Counted from the stretch's first letter, positions 36,603 through 46,108 are shown. The stretch is 64,000 bases of DNA from Desulfobulbus oralis (GCF_002952055.1 NZ_CP021255.1:2021501-2085500), one strand, 5' to 3'. The notes: a model not told the origin generated them from the letters alone. Numbers and translations: made by a program.

Positions 36603-38003
36603 TTACGGGCTGCCCAGGTGTGCGGCGATCAGGCTCAGACATTTGGAGGGCAGGACGCCTGCCAAAAGCAGGACCAGCACCGCCGACAGACCGAGGGCCA
36701 GCGTGCCCATGGATGGCATGGGGCAGGCTGGCCGGCCTTTCGCGGGGGCGCAGGCGGCCCCGAGTACCCGGAGACTGACGGCCAGGGCCAGCACATTGCT
36801 GCAGACGGCCAGCAGGGCAATGCCTGTATGGCCTGCATTCATGATCTCGATGAAAATCTGCAGCCGGGCCACAAAACCGGCAAAGGGCGGCAGGCCGCTC
36901 ATGCTGAACAGGCCGGCTGCCAGCATGAGGACCAGAAGCGGCTGCTCCCGGGACAGGCCGCGCAGATCGGAGAGACAGGGACTGCTGCTCCCTTGCCGCA
37001 TGACGCACTGGAGCGGCAGGGCGCAGCAGAGCAGCGCCGGCAGCCAGGCGGCAGTGGCGAAGAGCGCCAGGGCAGGGTTTTGCCCCTGCAGGCACAAGAG
37101 TATCAGGCCTGCCTGGGCAACGGCGTTAAAGGCCAGAAGACGCCTGACTTCCTGCTGCACCAGGGCGCAGAGGTTGCCCACAACCAGCGAGCACAGGGCG
37201 AGCACAGCCAACGGCACTGTCATGAAGCGCTCTGCGTCTGGCGGCAGCCAGCTCGTGAGCCGGAACAGGACAGCCACAGCCGCAATGCCAGGCAGGGTGA
37301 GCAGCAGGAAGGCCGTGGCACCGGCCGCATGCCTGCAGGTGTCCGGCAGCCAGGCATGAAAGGGCACCGGGGCCAGCAGAAAGGAAAAGCCGGCCAGGAC
37401 CAGCGCCAGGGCTCCGCCCGCCAGCGGCCGGGAGGAGCTGTGCTGCATGGCCAACGCTGTTGCGGTCAGACCAGGCATGCCGGTCAGCATCAGAAGAACG
37501 GCCATGCCCAGAAGCAGGAGGCCCGCTGCCAGGAGACCTGCGTACAGGCATGGGGAGCCGCTTCCTGAGCGGATACCTTGTCTCTCCCCCCGCATGGAAA
37601 CAAGCAGGGTCAGGCTCAGGACGGCGCAGAAGAAGGCGGCGCAGAGCATGAGCAGATTGGTGGCGCTGGTCAAAAGCATCAAAGCCAGTATCTGGACAAA
37701 GAGCAGGGCCCGGAAGGCCGGCTGCAGACGGGGATTGATGCCGGACTGGTTTGGATCGGCAATGAGCAGCCCCAGGAAAGCCAGCGCCAGCAGCAGTTTG
37801 CAGGCCTGACTCAGAGGGCTTGAGGCGAGCCCGGGGCCGACCGCGCCCGTGTCAGACAGGCCCAGCCCCGTGCAGAGCAGCAGCACTGCGCCGGCCATCA
37901 GCGTGCAGCCCCCGGACAGGCGGGGCCGGGATCGCAGCACGGTGCCGCTGACGGCAAAAAACAGCGCGTACAGGGCAGCCGCCAGTTCAGGCAGAATGAG
38001 CAT
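36603..38003 (-). CDS. NuoN-like antiporter-superfamily membrane protein
   Basis: A 466-residue protein, last of a four-gene operon, with about 13-14 hydrophobic helices. Family signatures are PVPFHAWLPDTCRHAAGATAF and VRRLLAFNAVAQAGL, as in complex I NuoN. Compared by eye with NuoN, the helix-5 glutamate is missing (LLMLCAAFFCAVL), the helix-7 lysine position reads Leu (GFSFLLAPVPFHAW), and the helix-12 lysine reads Arg (GFVARLQIF). It is therefore unlikely to work as a normal proton channel. The start ATG 38003 lies 14 bases after the preceding gene. Confidence 0.85.
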   Translation of the reverse strand: MLILPELAAALYALFFAVSGTVLRSRPRLSGGCTLMAGAVLLLCTGLGLSDTGAVGPGLASSPLSQACKLLLALAFLGLLIADPNQSGINPRLQPAFRALLFVQILALMLLTSATNLLMLCAAFFCAVLSLTLLVSMRGERQGIRSGSGSPCLYAGLLAAGLLLLGMAVLLMLTGMPGLTATALAMQHSSSRPLAGGALALVLAGFSFLLAPVPFHAWLPDTCRHAAGATAFLLLTLPGIAAVAVLFRLTSWLPPDAERFMTVPLAVLALCSLVVGNLCALVQQEVRRLLAFNAVAQAGLILLCLQGQNPALALFATAAWLPALLCCALPLQCVMRQGSSSPCLSDLRGLSREQPLLVLMLAAGLFSMSGLPPFAGFVARLQIFIEIMNAGHTGIALLAVCSNVLALAVSLRVLGAACAPAKGRPACPMPSMGTLALGLSAVLVLLLAGVLPSKCLSLIAAHLGSP

Positions 38004-38017
38004 ATTCGGAAGAGTCC

Positions 38018-39526
38018 TCAGGGAAAAAGGCTGTGCCGCTGGCCTGCCTGCCAGTCCTGCATATGTTGCAGCAGTTCGGACAGGTCTGGCTGCAGGGCGG
38101 CGAGAAAGCCCTGGGGCGCCAGGCCCAGCCAAAGCATCATGAGCAGAACCGGGGCGAGCGGCAGGAGTTCCCGGAGGCTCAGATCCGCTGTCCTGCCGGA
38201 GCCGGACGGGCGGGGGGCGCACAGCGCCAGCGCCGGCAGACGCAGCAGGGCGATTGCCGCCAGGATGAGGCCTGCTGCGGCCAACAGTTGCAGGGCCAGC
38301 CTGTCTGTCCCGGTTCCGCTCAGGATCAGCAGGGCGCCGGCAAAGCCGCTGGTGCAGGGCAGGGCGCAGGCGGCCAGCGCCAGCAGGCCAAAGCAGGCTG
38401 CCAGTCTGGGCATGCGGGCCAGGGAGGCGGCCGCCTGTTCGAGGTCCGGCTGTAGGCCACGCCTGGCCAGCAGGCCCAGGCAGAGGCACAGACCCGTGCA
38501 CAGCAGGCTGAGGTGGATCAGATGCAGTACCGAGCCTTGCAGACTTTGCGCGGCCCCGGAAAAAACACCCAGCGTGATCAGCGCGATGTTGCAGATCAGG
38601 ACATGGGCGAGCAGGCGGTGCAGGTTTTTCTGGCAGAGAGCGGCCCAGCCGCCGTAAAGCGCGCCGATTGCGCTCAGGTAAAGCATGTTCGGCGCCAGTC
38701 GCAGAAAGGCGTCGGGGCACAGGGGTATGCAAAACCTCAGCAGGCCGCAGAGGCTCAGGCCGGGCAGGAGGGCTGTCAGAATCAGGGTCGCGGCAGGCGG
38801 TGCTCCGCTCAGGACGGAGGGCAGCCAGGTGTGGCAGGGGAAGAGCGGGATTCGGACCATGAGCGCCAGCAAAAAGGCCAGCAGGATGTGCAGCTGCCGG
38901 TTCGGATCGCAGGCCTGCCACATCATGGCCGGCAGGAAGAAGGTGCCGTTTTCCAGGTACAGGCCAATGCCAAGCACCAGAAGCGGGGCGGATGCGGCCA
39001 TGGCCAGGAGGCAGAATCTGGCTGCGGCGCGCCGGGACGTTTCGCTGCCTGCAGGGGCCAGCAGCAGGTACAGCGGCATGAGCATGGCCACCCAGAACAG
39101 GAAAAAGAGGACGAAATCAAGGGCAATGACCAGGCCCACCATGGCGCTTTCCAGCATCAGCAGGCAGGGCAGGGCAGGGCCCGGGTGCAGGGCCGGCGTA
39201 TGCCACAGGGCAAGCATGGCAAAGGGCATGAGGCCTGTGATCAGCAGCAGGAGGAAGGCGGCCGGGCCGTCAAGACCCACGGCATAGTTGATGTGCAACT
39301 GTGGGATCCAGGAATGCAACTGCATGAACTGGAAGGTCTTGCTGCCGCTGACAAAGCCGTGCAGCACCGGCAGGGTGGCGAGCGTGTTGCCCAGGGTGAC
39401 GGCCAGGGCCAGCAGGCGGGCAGGGCGCTCCCGGCCGATGAGGGGCAGCAGGAGCGCCCCGGCAAGCGGCAGCAGGAGCAGCAGGCTGAGCCAGGGGAAG
39501 CCGTTATTGATGACAAGATGCTGCAT
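38018..39526 (-). CDS. NuoM-like antiporter-superfamily membrane protein
   Basis: A 502-residue protein with about 14 hydrophobic helices. NYAVGLDGPAAFLLLLITGL, the HTWLP turn and NLHRLLAHVLICNIALITLG place it with NuoM/NuoN-type subunits. The key helix-5 glutamate (Glu144 in E. coli NuoM) is Val146 here in FFLFWVAMLMPLY. The helix-7 Lys is Arg (MVRIPLFPCHTWLP), the following Asp is Ser (LPSVLSG), and the helix-12 Glu is Ala (SGFAGALLIL). It begins two bases after the NuoL-like stop, so translation is likely coupled. Confidence 0.87.
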   Translation of the reverse strand: MQHLVINNGFPWLSLLLLLPLAGALLLPLIGRERPARLLALAVTLGNTLATLPVLHGFVSGSKTFQFMQLHSWIPQLHINYAVGLDGPAAFLLLLITGLMPFAMLALWHTPALHPGPALPCLLMLESAMVGLVIALDFVLFFLFWVAMLMPLYLLLAPAGSETSRRAAARFCLLAMAASAPLLVLGIGLYLENGTFFLPAMMWQACDPNRQLHILLAFLLALMVRIPLFPCHTWLPSVLSGAPPAATLILTALLPGLSLCGLLRFCIPLCPDAFLRLAPNMLYLSAIGALYGGWAALCQKNLHRLLAHVLICNIALITLGVFSGAAQSLQGSVLHLIHLSLLCTGLCLCLGLLARRGLQPDLEQAAASLARMPRLAACFGLLALAACALPCTSGFAGALLILSGTGTDRLALQLLAAAGLILAAIALLRLPALALCAPRPSGSGRTADLSLRELLPLAPVLLMMLWLGLAPQGFLAALQPDLSELLQHMQDWQAGQRHSLFP

Positions 39527-39528
39527 GG

Positions 39529-41301
39529 TCAGCCGTAAAATGCATACAGGCCAAGGCCGATCAGCAGGGCCACGGCCGCCAGCATTTGCAGCAACAGGTA
39601 CCGCACCCGGCTGCCTGGCAGACAGTCGAGTGCGCGGCCCAGACCCAGGACAGGAACAGCGCAGCGCTCCATCAGCATGTCGAGACAGCGGTCACAGAAC
39701 TCGGGAAAACGGAGCACATGCTTCAGGGATCGCGTTGCAAGGGCCGCGGCGCTGCGGCGCCAGGCGGCACTTGAGCGAGCCGGATGCTGCGCCTCCCGGT
39801 GCAGCTCCAGGACGTGGGGCCGGAAAAAGGCGGGCGCTGACCGGGCTTTTCCGGACCTGAACAGCGCTTGACACAGGATAAAGAGCAGGACGCCCAGGCA
39901 GAGCCGCTCCACCGCACGCAGCAGAGGCCAGGCGCTGAAGGGTGCCTCCTGCGTATGCATCATGCCTGTCATGCCTGCCATGGGATACAGGCCCGTGACC
40001 ATGCCAAACAGCAGACTCAGGAGGGCGGCAAGACAGGCGGCCACGAGCAGGTGCCCGGGCGGATCGCTGGCCTTGATTGCGGCTGCCTTCGGGCAGGGTG
40101 CGCAGAACAGGTGCCAGAATATCCTGAGGCTGCAGGCAGGCAGGATGCAGGCTGCCATGAAATGCAGCAGCCAGCCAGCCGCTTCGTGGCGGGCGCGGAA
40201 GGCTGCGATAATGGCCGTTTGGCCGGCATAGTCCGCAAAGCCGGGCATTGCGGCAAAGGAGAGGCAGGCTGCCAGCATCAGGCCGCAGGTGATGGGCATG
40301 CGGCTGCCCAGTCTTCCCAGTTCGTGCAGATGGCCCCTGCCGGTGCCCAGAACAACGGCCCCGACGCCCATGAACATAAGAGCGGCGGACAGCACGAGGC
40401 CAACGGAGAGGAGCATGGCGCCGGCCAGGGCATCGGGGGTGCCCAGACCGAGAGCCGCCACCACCAGACCGTTTTGCGCCAGAGTGGCCCAGGCTGCCAG
40501 CCGGCGGAGTTCATCGGCCATTGCCGCCCGGACCAGGCCATAGAGTGTCGTGGCCAGACCCAGCACAGGCAGCGCTTCGTGGCCTGCACAGGTCTGGGCC
40601 AATGCGTAGGTGGCGCTCGTGATGGTGACCACACCCGGCAACAGTGCCCCGCCGGGCGATGTCTGGCTGCAGAGGTCAGGCAGCCAGGCGTGAAAGGGCA
40701 GCACGGCGGCACTCATCAAAAATCCCGACAGCATCAGCCACTGCGCTGCAGGCGGGGCTGCGGCCAGTGAGCCGAAGGCAGGGTCGCCGCCGCTCTGCAG
40801 CAGGAGCGCCAGACCGCTGACAAGCAGGAGCATGCCAACAGCCTGCAGGCACAGGAAGCGGTATCCGGCCGCGCGGCCGCCTGCATGGCCATCCAGCCAG
40901 ACCAGGACGACAGGCATCAGCGTCATCAGTTCCCAGAAGACCAGAAATCTGAGCCAGGACTGGCTGCACAACACGCCCAGAGCACTGGCCACATACAAAA
41001 AGGAGGCCATGTGCCTGCCGTTCTCCCGGACATGCAGGTTGACAAGGGTCGCCAGCAGGGCCAGCAGCGCCAGTGCGGGGCACAAGACGAGGGCCGGGGC
41101 GTTGAGCTGGATTGGAACGAGCTGCGCGTCTTTCAGGGAAACATCAAGCATGGTGCCGCCGTTCATGCAGCAAAGTATGGTGTCTGCAAGCGCTGCCAGT
41201 GGCGCCAGCAGCAGACAGGCGCTGCGCGGGCGGCTGCGGAGGAGGGGCAGCAGCAGCGCGGCTCCTAAAAGGACAGGGGCAGGATGCAGGCTGGTGATCA
41301 T
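39529..41301 (-). CDS. NuoL-like antiporter-superfamily membrane protein
   Basis: A 590-residue protein with about 14 core helices plus a C-terminal extension of about 130 residues that ends in another helix (VALLIGLGLYAFYG), similar in outline to the lateral arm of NuoL. The helix-5 glutamate is retained (Glu124 in FLVFWELMTLMP), the only one of the four proteins where I find it. The helix-7 lysine is missing (GFLMSAAVLPFHAWLPD), and the helix-12 lysine region reads MPGFADYAGQTAII. The start is 25 bases after the first gene of the operon. Confidence 0.86.
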   Translation of the reverse strand: MITSLHPAPVLLGAALLLPLLRSRPRSACLLLAPLAALADTILCCMNGGTMLDVSLKDAQLVPIQLNAPALVLCPALALLALLATLVNLHVRENGRHMASFLYVASALGVLCSQSWLRFLVFWELMTLMPVVLVWLDGHAGGRAAGYRFLCLQAVGMLLLVSGLALLLQSGGDPAFGSLAAAPPAAQWLMLSGFLMSAAVLPFHAWLPDLCSQTSPGGALLPGVVTITSATYALAQTCAGHEALPVLGLATTLYGLVRAAMADELRRLAAWATLAQNGLVVAALGLGTPDALAGAMLLSVGLVLSAALMFMGVGAVVLGTGRGHLHELGRLGSRMPITCGLMLAACLSFAAMPGFADYAGQTAIIAAFRARHEAAGWLLHFMAACILPACSLRIFWHLFCAPCPKAAAIKASDPPGHLLVAACLAALLSLLFGMVTGLYPMAGMTGMMHTQEAPFSAWPLLRAVERLCLGVLLFILCQALFRSGKARSAPAFFRPHVLELHREAQHPARSSAAWRRSAAALATRSLKHVLRFPEFCDRCLDMLMERCAVPVLGLGRALDCLPGSRVRYLLLQMLAAVALLIGLGLYAFYG

Positions 41302-41326
41302 GGGGTCTTGTGGGCAGGCATTGTCT

Positions 41327-42817
41327 TCATCGAAGCGCCGTGCCTGCGCCGGAAAGGCAGAAGGGTATCAGGTCCAGACCAAGTGTCAGCGCCCCGGCAG
41401 CCATGAGGGGCAGCAGTCGGACTGCCGGGGCGTTTCGGCCCTGGCCGGCCACCTTGCCAGCAGGTGGCTGGCAGAAGCCTGCATGCACAAAGGGCGCAAA
41501 GGCCAGCAGGTGCAGGATGGCAACCGCAGCCAGCACGAAGATCATTTCGGCGTGCCGGGCGGCGAATGCGCCGTTGACCATCAGCCAGAGGCTGCCAAAG
41601 CCGGCCAGGGGCGCAATCCCGCCCAGGGAAAGAACGGCGAGGATGAAGAGGGTAAAGATGATGGGCGCCTGTCTGCCTGCACCGGCAAACGCCGACAGGT
41701 CTGTCTGCCTGTTTCTGTACAGCAGCATGCCGGCTGCGAACCAGGCTGTCAGCTTGGCGGCGCTGTGACTGGCAAAGAGGAACATGCCGCCTGAGATAGC
41801 GGCCGGAGATGCCATGCCTGCCGCCATGATGATGCAGGCGAGAGAGCTGATGGTGGAACAGGTCAGGCGCTCCGGAAGTTGGCTCCGCAGCAGTGCGCAG
41901 ACTGCGGCCACCACAGCAATACCACCAAAGAACCAGGCCGTTGCCAGATCCAGATGGAGACGCTGCAGGGTGCCCAGGCCGAAGATGGAGAGCAGGACGC
42001 GAACCGTGGCAAAGGCTCCTGCATTGCCCACGGCAAGGGTCTGGATCAATACCGTGACCGGCAAGCGGGCCGCCAGGTCGCCGCTCGTCCAGCCATGGGG
42101 GAGCATAAAACCGGTGGCAACAAAACCAAGCATGCACAAAACGTAGAGCAGCAGCATAAGGGCGTCCGGCGCCTTGTTCTCCAGAATGCCGTGGCTGACA
42201 TCGTCGCTGAAGTGCAGGGTGCCGGTATGGCTGTAGATGAGCAGCAGCAGGGGCAGAAGCGACAGCAATGCGGAAAAGAGCAGCCCTGAAGGGTACAGGC
42301 GGCCCGCGCCGGCTGACCCGGTCTCCCGCTTGCCGGCCATGAGGAGGCAGGAGAACAGGAGAAGCAGGCAGAAGCACAGACAGAGCGTGAGCAGATTACC
42401 CGCAAAGACGACCGCGCTGGCCGCGGTGATGATCAGGGCCTGGCAGCTCCTGTCTCCTCCCTGCCGCTCGGGTTGTGCTGCCAAAAAGAACTGTGCGTAC
42501 AGGGCCAGCAGCAGCCAGCCGCCAGGCAGCGCCAAAGCCGGAATGAGCGAGAGACCGTCCGCCCTGAATTCCAGGGCGAGCCCCGGCAGCAGGTGCAAAA
42601 CCGGATAGGTCAAAGCAAGGCCCTGTTGGATGGCTGGAAGGCAGTACAGACTTGCAGCGAGCTGCAGCATGGCCACAGCACAGATGATCCCGCAATGGAG
42701 GCGGCAGTGACGGCGCAGGACGAAAATGACCGCAGTGCCGGCCGCAGGGACAAGGACAGCCAGCAGCGGCGCAATACTTGTAACGGGAATGGGTGTGGCG
42801 AATGCGATTTCAGGCAT
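41327..42817 (-). CDS. Mrp/HyfB-like antiporter-superfamily membrane protein
   Basis: First gene of the four-gene membrane operon, 496 residues and about 14 helices. It aligns loosely with the MrpD/NuoN/HyfB branch: LEFRADGLSLIPALALPGG, GFMLPHGWT and HSAAKLTAWFAAGMLLYRNR. The helix-5 glutamate and helix-7 lysine are not found (LCLCFCLLLLFSCLL; GFVATGFMLPHGW), and the helix-12 region reads AGFGSLWLMVNG with no lysine. This is the most diverged of the four. Start ATG 42817 has GAGG about four bases upstream. Confidence 0.8.
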   Translation of the reverse strand: MPEIAFATPIPVTSIAPLLAVLVPAAGTAVIFVLRRHCRLHCGIICAVAMLQLAASLYCLPAIQQGLALTYPVLHLLPGLALEFRADGLSLIPALALPGGWLLLALYAQFFLAAQPERQGGDRSCQALIITAASAVVFAGNLLTLCLCFCLLLLFSCLLMAGKRETGSAGAGRLYPSGLLFSALLSLLPLLLLIYSHTGTLHFSDDVSHGILENKAPDALMLLLYVLCMLGFVATGFMLPHGWTSGDLAARLPVTVLIQTLAVGNAGAFATVRVLLSIFGLGTLQRLHLDLATAWFFGGIAVVAAVCALLRSQLPERLTCSTISSLACIIMAAGMASPAAISGGMFLFASHSAAKLTAWFAAGMLLYRNRQTDLSAFAGAGRQAPIIFTLFILAVLSLGGIAPLAGFGSLWLMVNGAFAARHAEMIFVLAAVAILHLLAFAPFVHAGFCQPPAGKVAGQGRNAPAVRLLPLMAAGALTLGLDLIPFCLSGAGTALR

Positions 42818-43302
42818 GGCGCCTCAGCCGGGACATATGGTCAAGCGGAGCCGGCCCCATGCTGGGTACGAGTTCTGGCCGCTCATCAGGACGACTGGCT
42901 ATGCCGGGTGGTGCAGACATGGGTCTCTCAAGGTGGCTGCTGGTTGGCAGTGTGGCAGGTAAAGCACGGAGTGCTGTGGACTTACCGGCGCGACGGATGG
43001 AGCATACAAAATCCCCCTGTAAGCGGCAAGGGGCAAAAAAGGCGCTGGGCGCACTTCCCGTGGCGATGTTTTCATCTGACAGCGTATGCACACCGCCCTT
43101 GCTGTAGGACATCTGCTCTCGTTTCGTGCAGAATGCGGACGAGAACCACCGCAGTGCTCTGCTCTGAAACTGCAGAGCGGTCCGGGGCAGGTCTTTTCGG
43201 AGCAGGGCAGCGTGGCCTTCCGGCCGGAGGCAGGCGCTTGCCAACGTAGAAGCAGCGGGGGAATCTGGCGGAGCAAAAAACAGGCAAGTCTGCATCCCGG
43301 AG
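42818..43302. other. Intergenic region between membrane operon and AT-rich gene
   Basis: About 485 bases between two divergently read genes. I found no supported gene, RNA or repeat. It should hold the promoter of the four-gene operon, but no convincing -35/-10 pair with normal spacing was found near its start. Confidence 0.4.
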
Positions 43303-44115
43303 ATGTTTGTGAAAAATCATGAAGTTGCCAGGCTGGCAGAGCCCGAGAAAAAGCGGGGCAGAAAATGGCTGATAGTATTTTGGGCAGCCATTTTCTGGAT
43401 ATCTACGCTTTTTGTTATAGGGCACCCTTTTTTGTTTGGGCTACAGTATACAATTTATATTCTCCCTGCATATATTATTTTATTTAACTGTTTGCGGGAC
43501 TACAAGATACCAGTATTGCCATATCAGGAACGTATTGTATTTTATTATAAAAAATCATTTATATATAAGTTGCTTTATGTAAATCATGCATACGAAAAAG
43601 GCAGCGATGAGGAGTTGACATTTCGCCAATGCAGAGGAATGGTCTATGTAAATTTATTTTTTGCTCTTGTGGCTTTTATGCCTATTTTTTTCGACCCGAT
43701 AAAAAATGAAAGAAAGACATTTTATACGGAAGGAAGAATAGTTGATATCAAAAGAATACCAATTCTATCATTTTGCAAAAATTCAATACTAACATTTAGA
43801 AAAGAAAATGGAGAAGAAGTAAAAATATATGCTTATATCGATGATATAAGTAATAAGTTGATTAACTTTAACACCATTTATACTTTTGAGATATATTTTG
43901 CCAAAAGAAGTCCGGTATACATGTGCAGAAAATATGATTATTTGTATACGCTGCGGAAAGATAACGAAATAATACTTGGCAAGGCAAAGAGCCCTGAACA
44001 TAGTAAAAAAACTGCTATACTTGCATCTCGTATAGGAGTTTTTTTTATATTTGTGTCGTGTATGTTCTTGATTTGGCTTTGTTATAGTTATCGAGAAAGA
44101 AACAGGATACAATAA
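43303..44115 (+). CDS. AT-rich membrane protein of unknown function
   Basis: A 270-residue protein with low-GC codon use from about residue 30 onward, unlike its surroundings. Hydrophobic helices lie at about 22-45, 47-65 and 112-130, and a C-terminal one at 243-262. Between them sits a soluble beta-rich segment (TEGRIVDIKRIPILSF, LTFRKENGEEVKIYAYIDD). I do not recognise a family. Start choice is unsettled: ATG 43303 has GGAG directly adjacent, while GTG 43309 has the same GGAG at a better distance. It shares composition and membrane layout, but no obvious sequence similarity, with the protein at 10494-11363. Nothing else lies before glmS. Confidence 0.72.
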   Translation: MFVKNHEVARLAEPEKKRGRKWLIVFWAAIFWISTLFVIGHPFLFGLQYTIYILPAYIILFNCLRDYKIPVLPYQERIVFYYKKSFIYKLLYVNHAYEKGSDEELTFRQCRGMVYVNLFFALVAFMPIFFDPIKNERKTFYTEGRIVDIKRIPILSFCKNSILTFRKENGEEVKIYAYIDDISNKLINFNTIYTFEIYFAKRSPVYMCRKYDYLYTLRKDNEIILGKAKSPEHSKKTAILASRIGVFFIFVSCMFLIWLCYSYRERNRIQ

Positions 44116-44272
44116 ATTGAGAGGCCGCCATCTGGACTGAAGAAGTTGTAATCAGTATGGTCAAATGATTTCCGGACATAACATCGCAACAGTTTCTGGC
44201 AAGACAGCGCCACGCTCTGTTTTGCCCTTTCCGCCAGGCATGGCCTTGAGCAATATCCTGCTTCATCCTTTG

Positions 44273-46108
44273 CTATTCCACAGTCACACTTTTGGCCAGA
44301 TTCCTCGGCTGGTCCACGTCGCAGCCCCGGCGGGCCGCGATTTCGTAGGCCAGCAGTTGGGCGGGTATCGTGCAGAGCAAAGGCAGCAGGTTTTCATCCG
44401 CCTTTGGCAGCAGAATCAAATCCGGAGTCAGCTCGGCCAGCTGCGTGTCGCCTTCGGTGCCGATCATGATGAGGCGGCCCTGCCGCGCCTTGATCTCCTG
44501 CACATTGCTCATCAACTTCGGATAGCTGCTGTCCTGCGGCGCCAGGGCCACCACCGGCATATCCGGGTCGATCAGGGCAATGGGGCCGTGCTTCAATTCG
44601 CCGGCTGCATAGCCTTCGGCATGAATATAGGAAATTTCCTTGAGCTTGAGCGCTCCTTCAAGGGCGATCGGATAGTTGAGTCCGCGGCCGACAAAGAGAA
44701 AATCCCGCGCCTCGTAGTAGGATTCAATGATTCGCTGCACGCTTCGCCGCACCGGGTCGATGATGCGGTTCAGGGTTTCGGCCAGCCCAATCAGCTCCAG
44801 CCCCAGTCGTTTCTGCCCGGAAAGCGGGAGCGTGCCCCGGAGCTGGCTCATGTAGAGGGCAAAGAGCAGGAGGGCAGTCATCTGGGACATGAAGGCCTTG
44901 GTGGAGGCCACACCAATCTCGGGCCCGGCATGGGTATACAGCACCCCGTCGGCCTCGCGGGTCATGGTTGAACCGACCACATTGCAGATGGCCAGAACCG
45001 GAGAACCCAGGCTGGCAGCCTGTCGCAGGCCGGCCAGGGTATCGGCGGTTTCTCCGGACTGGGAAATGACCACGGTCAGTACCCGTTCATTCAGCAGCAG
45101 ACGGCGGTAGCGGAATTCCGAGGCAATGTCCACCTCCACCGGAATACCGACCCACTTTTCCAGCCAGTACCTGGCGAGCAGTGCCGCATGCCAGGAGGTG
45201 CCGCAGGCCACCAGCGCAATGCGTTCCAGCTTTTTCAGGCTTTCGTCCGCAATGCCCAGCTCAAGCTGGACGGCGCCGGTATCCGGGATGACCCGGCCGC
45301 TGAGAGTATTGCGCAGGGTCAGCGGCTGCTCAAAGATTTCCTTCAGCATGAAGTGGCGGAAACCGCCCTTTTCCGCCATGGCCGCGGTCCAGTCTATGCT
45401 GACCGGCTTCTTCGCGACCTCCTGGCCATCCGCGATCTGCAGCGCCTGAAAGCTGCCCCGGCGCAGCACGGCCAGCTCGCCGTCGTCCAGAAAAACCACC
45501 TCCCGGGTATAGGGCAGCAGCGCGGGCACATCGCTGGCCAGATATCCGGAATCCCCGTCCACGCCCAACACGAGTGGGCTCTGGTTGCGGGCAGCCACTA
45601 GGAGATCCGGCGCTCTGGCCCACAGCACGGCCAGAGCATAGGAGCCCTCCACCTGGGCCAGTGCTGCCCGCACCGCTGCCACCAGATCGGTCTCCAGGTG
45701 CTCTTCAATCAGGTGGGCCAGCACTTCGGTGTCGGTTTCAGACCGGAGCCTGTGGCCCCGGGCCAGAAGTCCGGACTTCAGCGCGTTGAAATTTTCGATA
45801 ATGCCGTTGTGCACCACCACGAGTTCGCCCGTGCAGTCACAGTGGGGATGCGCATTGACTTCGGTCGGTGCGCCATGGGTCGCCCAGCGGGTATGGCCGA
45901 GCCCTATCGTGCTGTTGGCGCCGATGCAATGGTCCACCGCCGCCTCAAGCCGGCTCAGCTTGCCCTGGGCCCTCTGCCGGATCAGGGCGCCATCCTGGTA
46001 GTACACCAGGCCAGCAGAATCGTAGCCCCGGTATTCGAGCTTCCGGAGTCCTGCCAGCAGGATTGGCACCACCTTTCTCGTCCCCACATAGCCCACTATG
46101 CCGCACAT
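44273..46108 (-). CDS. glmS: Glucosamine-6-phosphate synthase (isomerizing)
   Basis: Makes glucosamine-6-phosphate from fructose-6-phosphate and glutamine, the first step toward peptidoglycan and lipid A. It has 611 residues. The mature N-terminus begins at Cys2 (MCGIVGYVGT), the glutaminase nucleophile. GHTRWATHG and HNGIIENF follow. The C-terminal half has two SIS domains (ACGTSWHAALLARYW, SQSGETADTLAGLR, AEGYAAGELKHGPIALID) and the end DQPRNLAKSVTVE. No riboswitch-ribozyme is evident upstream. Confidence 0.97.
   Translation of the reverse strand: MCGIVGYVGTRKVVPILLAGLRKLEYRGYDSAGLVYYQDGALIRQRAQGKLSRLEAAVDHCIGANSTIGLGHTRWATHGAPTEVNAHPHCDCTGELVVVHNGIIENFNALKSGLLARGHRLRSETDTEVLAHLIEEHLETDLVAAVRAALAQVEGSYALAVLWARAPDLLVAARNQSPLVLGVDGDSGYLASDVPALLPYTREVVFLDDGELAVLRRGSFQALQIADGQEVAKKPVSIDWTAAMAEKGGFRHFMLKEIFEQPLTLRNTLSGRVIPDTGAVQLELGIADESLKKLERIALVACGTSWHAALLARYWLEKWVGIPVEVDIASEFRYRRLLLNERVLTVVISQSGETADTLAGLRQAASLGSPVLAICNVVGSTMTREADGVLYTHAGPEIGVASTKAFMSQMTALLLFALYMSQLRGTLPLSGQKRLGLELIGLAETLNRIIDPVRRSVQRIIESYYEARDFLFVGRGLNYPIALEGALKLKEISYIHAEGYAAGELKHGPIALIDPDMPVVALAPQDSSYPKLMSNVQEIKARQGRLIMIGTEGDTQLAELTPDLILLPKADENLLPLLCTIPAQLLAYEIAARRGCDVDQPRNLAKSVTVE

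Noticed and set aside
35241-37568. A 775-codon plus-strand frame across HD-GYP and the NuoN-like gene
   Set aside because: Antisense shadow; it crosses the intergenic gap between two real genes and encodes a low-complexity product.
36603-42817. Reading the four antiporter-like genes as a normal Nuo or DabB locus
   Set aside because: No DabA (DUF2309), no Nuo hydrophilic, NuoH or NuoK subunits and no Mrp C, E, F or G genes were found in the neighbourhood.
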